Part shown: positions 19,705 to 27,980 of the stretch, piece by piece | Numbering within the stretch: the stretch's first letter is position 1 | Layout: every line of letters begins with the position of its first letter | NCBI GenBank assembly: GCA_944363005.1 | Contig: CALVTV010000034.1 | Location: forward strand, 1-39,667 | DNA from: an uncultured Clostridia bacterium | Lineage (GTDB): Bacteria; Bacillota; Clostridia; Christensenellales; Aristaeellaceae | DNA length: 39,667 nt | Reading direction: 5' to 3' | Notes under the pieces: generated by a model | What the model was told of the DNA's origin: nothing | The model's input: only the letters and a program-made list of their open reading frames with translations | Database searches by the model: none | Program-made: the position numbers and the translations under genes

Positions 19705-19735
19705 AAGCCCCCGGCCACAGGCTGGGGGCTTATTT
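19705..19735 (+). terminator. Terminator of the TSUP gene
   Basis: AAGCCCCCGGC (19705-19715) pairs with GCTGGGGGCTT (19721-19731), with one G-U pair and a five-base loop. The tail TATTT is short on this strand. On the opposite strand the stem is preceded by the zinc-ribbon stop and followed by TTTTTG, so it probably also ends that gene. Confidence 0.8.
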
Positions 19736-19741
19736 CATCAA

Positions 19742-20038
19742 TCAATAGCGGGGCGCGCGACGGGCGGCGTAGCACTCGCTGCAATAGATGGGTCGGTCGT
19801 TCTTCGGGATGAAAGGCACGCGGGTCGGAGCGCCACACTGCGCACAGGTGGTCTCGTACATTTCGCGCTGCTGAGCCTCACCGGTAGCCGGGCGGCTGTT
19901 CTTACGGGCGATGCGGCAGGCCTTGCAGCGAGTCGGCTCATTCTGGAAGCCCTTCTCCGCATAGAACTCCTGCTCACCCGCGGTGAACACAAATTCCTGG
20001 CCACAGTCTCTGCAGGTCAAAGTCTTGTCCTGATACAT
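19742..20038 (-). CDS. Small zinc-ribbon protein with four CxxC knuckles
   Basis: The 98-residue protein has four Cys pairs: CRDC, CKAC, CAQC and CSEC, at about residues 9-12, 38-41, 65-68 and 86-89. The N-terminal half, with LTCRDCGQEFVFTAGEQEFYAEKGF, is the probable zinc-ribbon domain found next to CxxC partners in many Bacillota. The C-terminal half has the CxxC-x17-CxxC spacing. Each half can bind one zinc. Function is unknown; nucleic-acid or protein binding is likely. GGAGGGG lies about eight bases before the ATG. The gene follows directly the U-tract of the structured RNA, so it depends on readthrough of that 3' end or an unseen promoter. Confidence 0.88.
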   Translation of the reverse strand: MYQDKTLTCRDCGQEFVFTAGEQEFYAEKGFQNEPTRCKACRIARKNSRPATGEAQQREMYETTCAQCGAPTRVPFIPKNDRPIYCSECYAARRAPRY

Positions 20039-20054
20039 GGGATATTCCCCTCCG

Positions 20055-20295
20055 AAAAAAATAGAGATCGGTATGACGAATCGGCTGACCTGGTCTTTGA
20101 CCCCACACTCGCCGCCTGGAACGTTCGCTCATACACAATTGCTGTGCCCCACTACTGGCCCTCTCAGGGAAAATTCCCCTGGACGGACTTACATCTAAGC
20201 CGCACCATGCTCCCCGGCGCTTTGGCCGGATTACGTGGATCGTTTTGCCTGCGACTGGCATCGACTTTCAACCACAGACCCGATCTAATCATCCT
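20055..20295 (-). ncRNA. Structured noncoding RNA of about 240 nt beside comFC (candidate raiA-class RNA)
   Basis: This stretch has no convincing reading frame but its own near-consensus promoter (20301-20329, minus strand) and a U7 tract (20061-20055) at the 3' end. The two ends can pair: AGATCGG (20286-20280) with CCGATCT (20071-20065), just before the U-tract. Inside are several hairpins: CCGGC/GCCGG (20214-20229), GCGGCTTA/TAAGTCCGT with one bulge (20183-20203), CAGGG/CCCTG (20165-20181), CACA/TGTG (20134-20146) and GGTC/GACC (20092-20102). The raiA-motif RNA class of Clostridia is known to lie between comFC and a downstream gene. That position, together with the size and complex fold, is why it is proposed. 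I did not match a remembered consensus. The alternatives are another structured RNA or a long leader controlling the zinc-ribbon gene. Confidence 0.65.
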
Positions 20296-20300
20296 TCCAC

Positions 20301-20329
20301 ATTATACGAGCAAAGCCAAAATATTGCAA
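20301..20329 (-). promoter_or_regulatory. Promoter of the structured RNA
   Basis: TTGCAA (20329-20324) and TATAAT (20306-20301) are separated by 17 bases on the minus strand, giving a start near 20295. Confidence 0.78.
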
Positions 20330-20392
20330 GCGGTTTGACAAAGTTTTTGAAAGAAACCCGTATATTTTGTCGAGTTGCATCTGAATGGTAAC

Positions 20393-20443
20393 AAAAATCA
20401 CGGCGGAGCGTCCTGCCCGTCAAACTCCGTGCGGGCCGCCGTG
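20393..20443 (-). terminator. Terminator overlapping the 3' end of comFC
   Basis: On the minus strand CACGGCGG (20443-20436) pairs with CCGCCGTG (20406-20399). An inner CCCG/CGGG stem adds to it, and ATTTTTG follows. The hairpin lies within the last codons, and its U-tract begins right after the TGA stop. It ends the RNase J-comFC operon before the structured RNA. Confidence 0.72.
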
Positions 20444-21096
20444 AACACGCCTACGCTGCGCGCGCCCGCTGCCAGCAGCGCCCGGGCCGCCTCCGCAGCC
20501 GTCGAGCCGGTCGTATAGACGTCGTCCACCAGCAACACGCGCTTGCCCCGCACGAGCGGAGAAGCCGTCATGCAGCCCGCCAGATTCTTGCGCCTTTGTT
20601 TTTCGCGCAGCATCGCTTGCGGACGCTGTTCATCCCGGCGCGTGAGGGCATTGGCCATAGGCATGCCCAGTTGCTGCGCGACGAGCGCGCACAACAGCTC
20701 CGCCTGATTGAACCCGCGCTCCCGCAACCTCCGCTTCGTCGTCGGCACGGGAACCATCAGTTCCTCCTCTCCACCCGGAAGCATGGCCATTGCTCGTGCC
20801 AGCGGCACAGCCGCTTCGCGCACACTGCTGAATTTCATCCACAAAATCAGCGATCGCGCCTGCGCTGTGTAGGGATATGCCCATTGCACATAGTCGATGC
20901 CTTCGGGCAGGGCTTCCCGTTGCGTGGACTTTTCCAATTCGAGCCGCTGCAAAGCGCGCACGCAGTCCGGGCATAACCCGTCTTCCTGCTCTTCCCCCAA
21001 CGCGCGCTCGCAGCACACGCAAAGCACGCGATCGGGATACAGCCATTCCAGCACGACCGCGGCAATTCTGCGCCAAAACCGCTTCAGATTTTTCAT
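20398..21096 (-). CDS. comFC: ComFC-family phosphoribosyltransferase-like protein
   Basis: The 232-residue protein belongs to the ComFC/GntX family, needed for natural transformation in competent bacteria. The N-terminus has a zinc-knuckle (CVCCERAL and later CPDC), then the double-zinc/PRT core. KRRLRERGFNQAELL is the highly conserved ComFC segment, and VLLVDDVYTTGST is the PRPP-binding loop of type I phosphoribosyltransferases. The ATG at 21096 overlaps the recD2 stop as ATGA, with no separate ribosome binding site, so it is translationally coupled. It is last in the operon, and a terminator overlaps its end. Confidence 0.9.
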   Translation of the reverse strand: MKNLKRFWRRIAAVVLEWLYPDRVLCVCCERALGEEQEDGLCPDCVRALQRLELEKSTQREALPEGIDYVQWAYPYTAQARSLILWMKFSSVREAAVPLARAMAMLPGGEEELMVPVPTTKRRLRERGFNQAELLCALVAQQLGMPMANALTRRDEQRPQAMLREKQRRKNLAGCMTASPLVRGKRVLLVDDVYTTGSTAAEAARALLAAGARSVGVFTAARTEFDGQDAPP

Positions 21097-23306
21097 AACG
21101 CTTGCATCTGCTTGAGCCGGTAACACAGGGCGCTGTAACGGCGGCGCGTATGCGTATTGGCGATCATTTGATCGATGGCCGCCTCCCGTCCGACGATCAT
21201 CACCAGTTTGCGCGCGCGCGTGACGGCCGTGTACAGCAGATTGCGCGTGAGCAGCATGGGCGGCCCGCCGACCGCCGGCATAATCACAACGGGGAACTCG
21301 CTGCCCTGGCTCTTATGCACGGAAATACAGTAGGCCAACTCCAGATCGTCGATGTCCCCGCCCTCGTATGTCGCCTCGCGCTCATCGTCGAAGACGACGG
21401 TCATCGTATGCTCCTGCGGGTCAATCGAGCGCACGAACCCGATGTCCCCGTTGAATACGCCCTGTCCGTCCTCCCAGCCAAAGACGCCCTCTTTCTTCCA
21501 TTCCAACTGATAATTGTTGCGCGTCTGCATGACCTTGTCCCCTTCGCGAAACGTCGTGTCCGTGCGCACGCGCTCGTGCTTGTGGGGGGCAGGCGGGTTA
21601 AACTCCTCCTGCAACAGCTGATTGAGCGCAAAGACGCCGCAATCGCCCTTCTTCGTCGGGGAAAGCACCTGCATCTGGCTCACCGGGTCGAGCCCCGTGA
21701 ACCCCGGAAGCCGGTCAGCACAGAGCCGCACGATCTTGTGGGCGGCGTCCGCCGGCGAACTTGCGCGTTCAAAGAAGAAGTCGCTGCCCTTGGCGTTGAG
21801 CCTCGGCGCTTCCCCACGATTGATGCGATGGGCGTTGTAGACGATCATGCTCTTTTCGTCCTGCCGGAAGATCTCCGTCAGCTCCACCGAAGGGATGACC
21901 CCGCTTTCCAGGATGTCGTGCAGCACGTTGCCCGCGCCCACGCTGGGCAGCTGATCCGCGTCCCCGACCATAATCAGCCGCATGCCCGGGGTTAGCGCAC
22001 GCAAAAGAGAGCGCATGAGAAAGATGTCCACCATCGACATTTCGTCGATGATCAGCGTGTCCATCTCCAGGGGATTGTCCGGCGTTCGGGCAAAATCGCC
22101 CTCTTCCCCGCCGTACTCGAGCAGGCGATGCAGCGTCTTGGCCTCCATTCCGCAGGCTTCGCTCATGCGCTTGGCCGCGCGCCCGGTCGGCGCCGCGAGC
22201 GCAATGTCTCCGTGTACGCTCAGCAAGCGGATGATGCACTTGATGATCGTCGTCTTGCCTGTACCCGGCCCGCCCGTGATGACGCACATGCCGCTTTGCA
22301 CAGCCGTGCGGATCGCTTCTTTCTGCTGCGCATGAAAGGAGATCCCCTCCATGGCCTCCAGCTCGGCAATCTGCGCATCCAGCCCCGTGCTCATGGATTC
22401 GGGCATGGCATCGACCATCTCCCTGAGCCGCCGGGCCACCTCCACTTCGGCGCGGTACGTTCGCGGCAGATAAACGGCGACGACCTCGCCCTCACCGTCC
22501 GGCAAAAGCTGCGCGCTCACCTCGTGCCCCAAAATCAGCGCGTCGAGCACGCGCTCGATGGCTTGCGCCTCGTTGCCCAGCAGCCGCTGCGCCGCCTCGA
22601 TCAGCTCAGCGCGCGGAAGATAACAGTGGCCTGCGCTTCCCGTCGCGTCCGCAAGCGTGTACTTGATGCCCGCGGCAATGCGGTATTCGCTGTCCTTTTC
22701 TACGCCCAGGGAGGCCGCGAGCCGGTCCGCCGTTTTAAAGCCTACGCCCTCCACATCGTCCACCAGCCGGTAGGGATTCTGGCGAATGATCTGCTGCACG
22801 TTCTCGCCATAGCGCTTGAAAATCTTGACGGCGAGCGCCGGCGTGACGCCATATCCCTGCAAAAAGACCATCGCTTCGCGCTGTTGCGCCTGCTCGGCAT
22901 AGCTCTCCATGATCATCGCCGCGCGCTTTTGGCCGATGCCCTGCACTTCCAGCAGGCGCTCCGGTTGCGCATAGAGCACATCCAGCGTCTCCTCGCCGAA
23001 CGCCTTGACCAGAAGCTTCGCCGTCGCCGGGCCGATTCCGCGGATCATCCCGCTGGCCAGATACTTCTCGATGCCCGAAAGCGTGGTCGGCTTTTCGATT
23101 TCAAGGCCCTGCACCTTGATCTGGCGGCCATAGACGGGGTGTTCCGTCCATTCGCCGCTGATGCGCAGTTTTTCCCCGGAGGCTATCGGCGGCATGACGC
23201 CAACGGCGGACACGCGCGACTTGCCGCACCGGACAACCAGCACGGTATAGCCGTTCTCTTCATTGCGGAACACCGTTTCCTCCGCAAACGCCTCGATGGT
23301 CTCCAT
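21093..23306 (-). CDS. recD2: RecD2-type ATP-dependent DNA helicase
   Basis: The 737-residue superfamily 1B 5'-3' helicase is of the stand-alone RecD2 type found without RecBC. It has an N-terminal OB-like region (1-75), tandem helix-hairpin-helix motifs (RGIGPATAK near 89 and VQGIGQKRA near 121), Walker A GGPGTGKTT (345-353) and motif Ia APTGRAAKR (372-380). Walker B is DEMSMVD (421-427), motif III is GDADQLPSVG, and near the C-terminus are SVHKSQGSEFP and the TAVTRA motif. The role is replication-associated repair. The ATG at 23306 has AAGGAGGTGA a few bases upstream. It lies 20 bases after the U32 gene and overlaps comFC by four bases. Confidence 0.93.
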   Translation of the reverse strand: METIEAFAEETVFRNEENGYTVLVVRCGKSRVSAVGVMPPIASGEKLRISGEWTEHPVYGRQIKVQGLEIEKPTTLSGIEKYLASGMIRGIGPATAKLLVKAFGEETLDVLYAQPERLLEVQGIGQKRAAMIMESYAEQAQQREAMVFLQGYGVTPALAVKIFKRYGENVQQIIRQNPYRLVDDVEGVGFKTADRLAASLGVEKDSEYRIAAGIKYTLADATGSAGHCYLPRAELIEAAQRLLGNEAQAIERVLDALILGHEVSAQLLPDGEGEVVAVYLPRTYRAEVEVARRLREMVDAMPESMSTGLDAQIAELEAMEGISFHAQQKEAIRTAVQSGMCVITGGPGTGKTTIIKCIIRLLSVHGDIALAAPTGRAAKRMSEACGMEAKTLHRLLEYGGEEGDFARTPDNPLEMDTLIIDEMSMVDIFLMRSLLRALTPGMRLIMVGDADQLPSVGAGNVLHDILESGVIPSVELTEIFRQDEKSMIVYNAHRINRGEAPRLNAKGSDFFFERASSPADAAHKIVRLCADRLPGFTGLDPVSQMQVLSPTKKGDCGVFALNQLLQEEFNPPAPHKHERVRTDTTFREGDKVMQTRNNYQLEWKKEGVFGWEDGQGVFNGDIGFVRSIDPQEHTMTVVFDDEREATYEGGDIDDLELAYCISVHKSQGSEFPVVIMPAVGGPPMLLTRNLLYTAVTRARKLVMIVGREAAIDQMIANTHTRRRYSALCYRLKQMQAL

Positions 23307-23326
23307 GCCCTCACCTCCTTGGTAGA

Positions 23327-24562
23327 TCAGGCCCGGTTGCGCACCGGGCCGCGCAGCATGTCCCCCGCCGCCAGGCGATCCCCGCACGGCACGCGCACCA
23401 GCTGCTCCGGCACGCGCGCCGCCTGCACGTGTTCATTCGTCGCGTCCACGACGATATCCTCCACGATCAGCGTCTGACTGCCGGAGGGCGTCACCGTCTC
23501 CAGCGCATCGCCCACAAAGAAGCGGTTTTTCATCTCCACAAGCGCAACGCCTCCGCTGACCGCGCGCACATAGCCCATGTACTCCGCGGCCTGCTGCGTG
23601 CCGACGGCCTCGCCGCACACCTTCGGCATTCCGAAGTAAAAACCCGTGTCATACGCCCGATGGCTGACCTTGTCCAGCTCCGCGCGCAAGGCCCGCGAAA
23701 GCGTTTCATTTGCCAGGTACCCCTTTGGATCGCGGGCATAGGCATCCATAGCCCGCCTGTAACTGCCGATCACCGTGCCGATATACAACTCGTTCTTCAT
23801 GCGCCCCTCGACTTTGAAGCAGCAGACGCCGCTCTCCATCAGCCGGGGCAAATGCTCCATCATGCAGATGTCATGGCTGGAGAGGATGGCCGTGCCGCGA
23901 TCGCCCTCCTCGATGGGCAGGTATTCGCCGGGCCGCGTGCACTCCACCAGCGCATACGTCCAGCGGCAGGGCTGGCTGCATGCGCCGCGGTTCGCGCTGC
24001 GCCCATTGAGGTAGCTGGAGAGCATGCAGCGCCCGGAGTACGCCATGCAGGCCGCGCCGTGAATGAAGCTCTCCAGCTCCACCTCGCCCGCAAGTTCGCG
24101 CGCCATGGCCTCGATCTGTTCAAGCGTCAGCTCGCGGGCAAGCACGACGCGCGACGCGCCCATCGCCCGATAGACGCGCGCGGTTTCGCTGTTGGTCGTG
24201 CTGGCCTGCGTGCTCACATGCACCGCCAGGCCCGGCACCTCCCGCAGAATCCGGGCAATCGCCCCCAGGTCGGAGACGATCACCGCGTCCACGCCCATCT
24301 CCTGCGCCGCCTTTGCCGTGCGCACCATGCCCGGCAGGTCGCCGTCAAAGGCAAAGATGTTGAGCGTCAAATGCACCTGCGCACCGCGCGCATGCGCCAA
24401 TTCCACAGCGCGCGCGAGTTGCGCCTCGTCAAAATTCTGTGCCTGTGCCCGCAGGCCATAGGCTTGTGCGCCCAAATAAACGGCGTCTGCGCCGAAGCGC
24501 AGCGCCGTTTCAAGCGTCCTCATGCCGCCCGCAGGCGCGAGCAACGAAGGCATCTGTTTCAT
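23327..24562 (-). CDS. U32 peptidase-family protein (TrhP/RlhA-like)
   Basis: The 411-residue protein starts with LLAPAGGMRTLETALRFGADAVYLG, the TIM-barrel opening of the U32 family. It carries the family signature at 163-200: ELESFIHGAACMAYSGRC then NRGACSQPCR, with Cys at 172, 179, 195 and 199 as likely iron-sulfur or metal ligands. Proteins once called U32 collagenases are now known in several cases to hydroxylate RNA bases (TrhP on tRNA uridine 34, RlhA on 23S rRNA). In B. subtilis trhP genes lie near mltG, as here. An RNA-modification role is therefore more likely than proteolysis. AGAGGAAA precedes the ATG; 13 bases separate it from mltG. Confidence 0.9.
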   Translation of the reverse strand: MKQMPSLLAPAGGMRTLETALRFGADAVYLGAQAYGLRAQAQNFDEAQLARAVELAHARGAQVHLTLNIFAFDGDLPGMVRTAKAAQEMGVDAVIVSDLGAIARILREVPGLAVHVSTQASTTNSETARVYRAMGASRVVLARELTLEQIEAMARELAGEVELESFIHGAACMAYSGRCMLSSYLNGRSANRGACSQPCRWTYALVECTRPGEYLPIEEGDRGTAILSSHDICMMEHLPRLMESGVCCFKVEGRMKNELYIGTVIGSYRRAMDAYARDPKGYLANETLSRALRAELDKVSHRAYDTGFYFGMPKVCGEAVGTQQAAEYMGYVRAVSGGVALVEMKNRFFVGDALETVTPSGSQTLIVEDIVVDATNEHVQAARVPEQLVRVPCGDRLAAGDMLRGPVRNRA

Positions 24563-24575
24563 CGTATTTCCTCTG

Positions 24576-25772
24576 TCATTGCAGTCCGCGTTCCCGGTCG
24601 TATTCCTCCCAAAGCGGCTGATACATCGCCGCGGCCGCCTGATGCTCCTCGAGCGTCTTGGAGAAGTGCAGCGCGCCGGAATCGGGGTCCGTCGAGCAGA
24701 AGTAGAGGTACTTCTGCGCCACATACTGTTCATCCGGATACAGCGCCGCCACGATGGCATCCATGGACGGGTTGCAGACCGGGCCGACGGGCAGCCCCTT
24801 GTTCTGATAGGTGTTATACGGGGAATCGACGGACAAGTCCTCGCTGTTGAGATACATCTTCTCCGACCCCGAAACGTACTTGACCGTCACGTCCGAATCG
24901 AGCGTCATGCCGAGTTTGAGCCGGTTGTGGAACACGGCGCTGACCTTGGCAAAGTCGCTCGTCTTGGCTTCCTTCTCAATCATCGAAGCCAGCGTGAACA
25001 CCTCGTCCATCGTCAGCCCCAGTTCCTGCGCACGCTCGTCGTAGGTGAGCAGATACGACGCCTCCGTCTGCGAAAGCAGGCGCTTGATGATCGTATCGGC
25101 GCTGGAATTGGTGTAAATCTCGTACGTATTGGGCGAGAGATAGCCCTCCAGGGCGTACTTGCGGCTGCTCGCATCGTCCTCTTCGAGAATATCCTCGATG
25201 AAGTAGTAGCCGCTGTAGGATTCGCCTGTGCGGCAAAGGGAGAGGAACTCCTCCGCGCTCGAAAGGATCTTCTGCTCCACCAGATAATTCGCAACGTCTT
25301 CCACCGTCCAGCCGGGGATGATGGTGATGTTGGTCGTCAGCGGTTTTCCGTCGCCGGAGACGAGCTGATCCAGAATCTGCGTCGCGGACATGGAGCGGCT
25401 CAGTTCGTAGTCGCCGCTCTGAATTTTCTGACCCATGCCCATGAAATCCGCCATATACTTGAACACGGTGTGGTTGTGAATCAGGCCAGCTTCTTCCAGA
25501 TCGCGCGATACAGTGGAAAGCGAACTGCCGGAGGCCACCTCAAAAGCGACAAGCTGCGTGTCCTGTTCGTCCACAGGCGCAAAAAACATGCTGTCCAGCT
25601 TGAGGTATCCCGTATAGATCAATCCGCAAACGATGACAAAGGACGCCGCAAAGACCAGCAACGGGCGCAAAATGCGCCAGATCCAGTCATACCAGAAAAA
25701 ACCATAGCGCCGCTCCTCGTGCCATTCGCGCTCGGTCAACTCCCCAGTGCGCTTCTTTTTCTTTTTCGCCAA
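24576..25772 (-). CDS. mltG: Endolytic murein transglycosylase MltG (YceG-like)
   Basis: The 398-residue membrane-anchored enzyme cleaves nascent peptidoglycan glycan strands. It has a basic N-terminus (MAKKKKKR), one membrane helix (about 35-55), a LysM-like region and the YceG catalytic domain with EGYLSPNTYEI (209-219). The catalytic Glu is E266 in LASMIEKEA. Further conserved parts are VFHNRL, LDSDVTVKY and SPYNTYQNKGLPVGPVCNPS. The start is a TTG at 25772, with GGGAGGAA eight bases upstream. It is in the RNase J operon, 18 bases after ylbF. Confidence 0.93.
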   Translation of the reverse strand: MAKKKKKRTGELTEREWHEERRYGFFWYDWIWRILRPLLVFAASFVIVCGLIYTGYLKLDSMFFAPVDEQDTQLVAFEVASGSSLSTVSRDLEEAGLIHNHTVFKYMADFMGMGQKIQSGDYELSRSMSATQILDQLVSGDGKPLTTNITIIPGWTVEDVANYLVEQKILSSAEEFLSLCRTGESYSGYYFIEDILEEDDASSRKYALEGYLSPNTYEIYTNSSADTIIKRLLSQTEASYLLTYDERAQELGLTMDEVFTLASMIEKEAKTSDFAKVSAVFHNRLKLGMTLDSDVTVKYVSGSEKMYLNSEDLSVDSPYNTYQNKGLPVGPVCNPSMDAIVAALYPDEQYVAQKYLYFCSTDPDSGALHFSKTLEEHQAAAAMYQPLWEEYDRERGLQ

Positions 25773-25790
25773 GATTCCCGTTCCTCCCGT

Positions 25791-26144
25791 TTATGCGCGG
25801 TCAGGCAGCTCAAAGACGATGCCCGCGGCTTCCGTCAGAATTTTGAACACATCCGCCAGCGTCTTTTGCATCTGCATTTCCGCCAACAGATACGCCTGCA
25901 CATCGCTGTTCATGTACAGGAGCGACGCCAGTTGCTGAAAGCGTTGCATGTCCTCGTTGGGCATTTGGCCCGCCGCACCGGCCATGCTCATTTGCAGCTG
26001 CACCTGCAACCGCTTGTACTCCTCCAGCAGCACGCGATTTGTGTCGTCGCTGTATGCGCGCTCGCGCAGTTCGCTCAGCCTGCGGCACTCGTCGCTCTGG
26101 CGGATTTCCTCCGCCAGCCTGTGCGCCGTATCGTAGATATTCAT
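25791..26144 (-). CDS. ylbF: YlbF/YmcA-family protein
   Basis: The 117-residue all-helical protein is of the YlbF/YmcA (DUF964) family. In B. subtilis these proteins form a complex with YaaT that modulates RNase Y and so RNA turnover, with effects on competence and sporulation. Conserved features include the amphipathic start MNIYDTAHRLAEEIRQSDECRRL, a Gln/Met-rich middle and the QAYLLAEMQMQKTLADVFKIL helix. Its place directly after an RNase J gene supports an RNA-processing role. The ATG at 26144 has GGAGG about eight bases upstream. Which member of the family (YlbF or YmcA) it is cannot be told. Confidence 0.82.
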   Translation of the reverse strand: MNIYDTAHRLAEEIRQSDECRRLSELRERAYSDDTNRVLLEEYKRLQVQLQMSMAGAAGQMPNEDMQRFQQLASLLYMNSDVQAYLLAEMQMQKTLADVFKILTEAAGIVFELPDRA

Positions 26145-26172
26145 GTCCTTATCCTCCCCAAACCATGCGGGA

Positions 26173-27825
26173 TCAAGTCTCCATGATGATCGGAAGGATC
26201 ATCGGGTTGCGCTTGATCAAGCTGAACAGGTAGTTGTGCATCTCGTCCTTGATGCCGTTTTTGATGGACGTCCAGTCGCTCTGCTCAATGCGGTCATACC
26301 GCGCAAGCACGCCCAAGGCCACGTTGCGCGCCCCAGCGATGAGCTCCTCGTTCTCCCGCACATACACGAATCCGCGGGAGATCAGCTCCGGTCCCGAACT
26401 CAGCCGTCCAGTCTCCTTGGATACGCCGACCACCACGATGATCAGGCCGTCCTGCGAAAGGTGCTTGCGATCGCGCAACACGACGTTGCCCACATCGCCC
26501 ACGCCCAGACCATCGACCATGACCGATCCCGTGGGAATCGGGCCGGTGATGCTGGCCTCATCCTCGGAAAGTTCGAGCGCCTGCCCCAGTTCCAGAATAA
26601 TGGCGCGGTCCTCCGGCATGCCCATCTCCACCGCAATTTGCGCATGGCGCTGAAGCATGCGGTATTCCCCGTGCACCGGAATAAAATACCTCGGTTTGAC
26701 CAGCGCATGGATCAGTTTGAGTTCCTCCTGACAGGCGTGGCCGGAGACGTGAACATCCGCAATGCGGTTGTAAATCACCGTCGCGCCGCAGCGATAGAGC
26801 TGGTCGATGATTCGCGAAACCATGATTTCATTGCCCGGAATCGGCGTCGCGGAGATGATGACCGTATCGCCCTCCCGGATTTGCAGCTTGCGGTGTTCGC
26901 TGTTGGCCATGCGCGTCAAACCGCTCATCGGTTCCCCCTGGCTGCCCGTAGTCAGCACGACGATCTCCTGATCCTCGTAGCAGTCCAGATCCCCGACGTC
27001 AATGAACACATCCTGCGGAATCTTGAGCTCCCCGATGTCCATTGCCAGGCGCGTGACGTTGACCATGCTGCGCCCGACAAAGCACACCTTGCGCGAAAAC
27101 TCCCTGCAAAGATCGACCACCTGCTGGATTCGATGAATGTTGGAAGCGAACATCGCGATGATAATGCGCCCCTTCGCGTCCTTGAACAGGCTATGGAACG
27201 TAGCGGCAATTTTCTTTTCGCTCATGGTGTAACCCGGCCGCTCCACGTTCGTTGAATCCGCCAGCAGGGCCAGCACGCCCTTGCTTCCCCACGCCGCCAG
27301 CGTATTCAGGTCGGTCACCTCGCCGTCGATGGGCGTATAGTCAATCTTGAAGTCTCCGGTCACGACCACCGTACCCGCGGGACAGGTGATGGCCATGGCC
27401 ACCGCCCCCGCAATGGAATGGCTGACCTTGATAAATTGCACAGTAAAAGCGCCGACATTCACCACATCGCGCGGCTTGACAACATTGAGCACGGTGCTAC
27501 GGATATGATGCTCCTCCAGCTTCCCGCGTATGAGCGCGCACGTAAGCCGCGTTCCATAAACAGGCGCCGGTACATGCGGGAGCACATACGGCATCGCACC
27601 GATGTGATCCTCATGGCCATGCGTAATCAGATACGCGCGCACGCGTTCCCGGTTGCGCACGAGGTATTCAATTTCAGGGATCACCAGATCGATGCCCAGC
27701 ATGTCCTGTCTGGGGAAGATCGAACCGCAGTCAATCACGATGATGTCGTCCCCGTACTCAAATGCCGTCATGTTTTTTCCGATTTCGCCGATGCCGCCAA
27801 GAGGAATGATCCTCAGTTTCTCCAC
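26173..27825 (-). CDS. rnj: Ribonuclease J
   Basis: This 550-residue metallo-beta-lactamase/beta-CASP ribonuclease has endo- and 5'-3' exonuclease activity in mRNA decay and rRNA maturation. The zinc motif is THGHEDHIGA, followed by the SHSI and TGDFKIDYTP segments. The beta-CASP part has FASNIHRIQQV and TGSQGEPMSGL, then SGHACQEE and PVHGEYRM. The C-terminus ends in RNPMILPIIMET as in other RNase J proteins. The GTG at 27825 starts right at the conserved MEKLRIIPLGG region but is 11 bases from AAGGGGGG. A TTG at 27879 with AGAGGGGG is a possible alternative that would add 18 residues. It is first in the operon. Confidence 0.92.
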   Translation of the reverse strand: MEKLRIIPLGGIGEIGKNMTAFEYGDDIIVIDCGSIFPRQDMLGIDLVIPEIEYLVRNRERVRAYLITHGHEDHIGAMPYVLPHVPAPVYGTRLTCALIRGKLEEHHIRSTVLNVVKPRDVVNVGAFTVQFIKVSHSIAGAVAMAITCPAGTVVVTGDFKIDYTPIDGEVTDLNTLAAWGSKGVLALLADSTNVERPGYTMSEKKIAATFHSLFKDAKGRIIIAMFASNIHRIQQVVDLCREFSRKVCFVGRSMVNVTRLAMDIGELKIPQDVFIDVGDLDCYEDQEIVVLTTGSQGEPMSGLTRMANSEHRKLQIREGDTVIISATPIPGNEIMVSRIIDQLYRCGATVIYNRIADVHVSGHACQEELKLIHALVKPRYFIPVHGEYRMLQRHAQIAVEMGMPEDRAIILELGQALELSEDEASITGPIPTGSVMVDGLGVGDVGNVVLRDRKHLSQDGLIIVVVGVSKETGRLSSGPELISRGFVYVRENEELIAGARNVALGVLARYDRIEQSDWTSIKNGIKDEMHNYLFSLIKRNPMILPIIMET

Positions 27826-27952
27826 AATGCATCCAACCCCCCTTCGTATTTGTATTGATTTCTGTATATTCTGTTTCAAAATGCCCCCTCTTTTGTCGGG
27901 ACCAGGAGGCATTGAGAATCACGCACACAACGCACGCATTGTAATCTGATTT

Positions 27953-27980
27953 ATTATAGCACAAATCGTACAGGCTTCAA
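27953..27980 (-). promoter_or_regulatory. Promoter of the RNase J-comFC operon
   Basis: TTGAAG (27980-27975), a 16-base spacer ending TGC and TATAAT (27958-27953) on the minus strand give a leader of about 120 bases. The remaining stretch 27981-28180 shows no gene or clear structure. Confidence 0.65.

Noticed and set aside
20055..20295. Known riboswitch class (cobalamin, FMN, SAM, T-box, c-di-GMP) or SRP RNA
   Set aside because: None of the conserved core sequences of these classes that I remember could be found on the minus strand.
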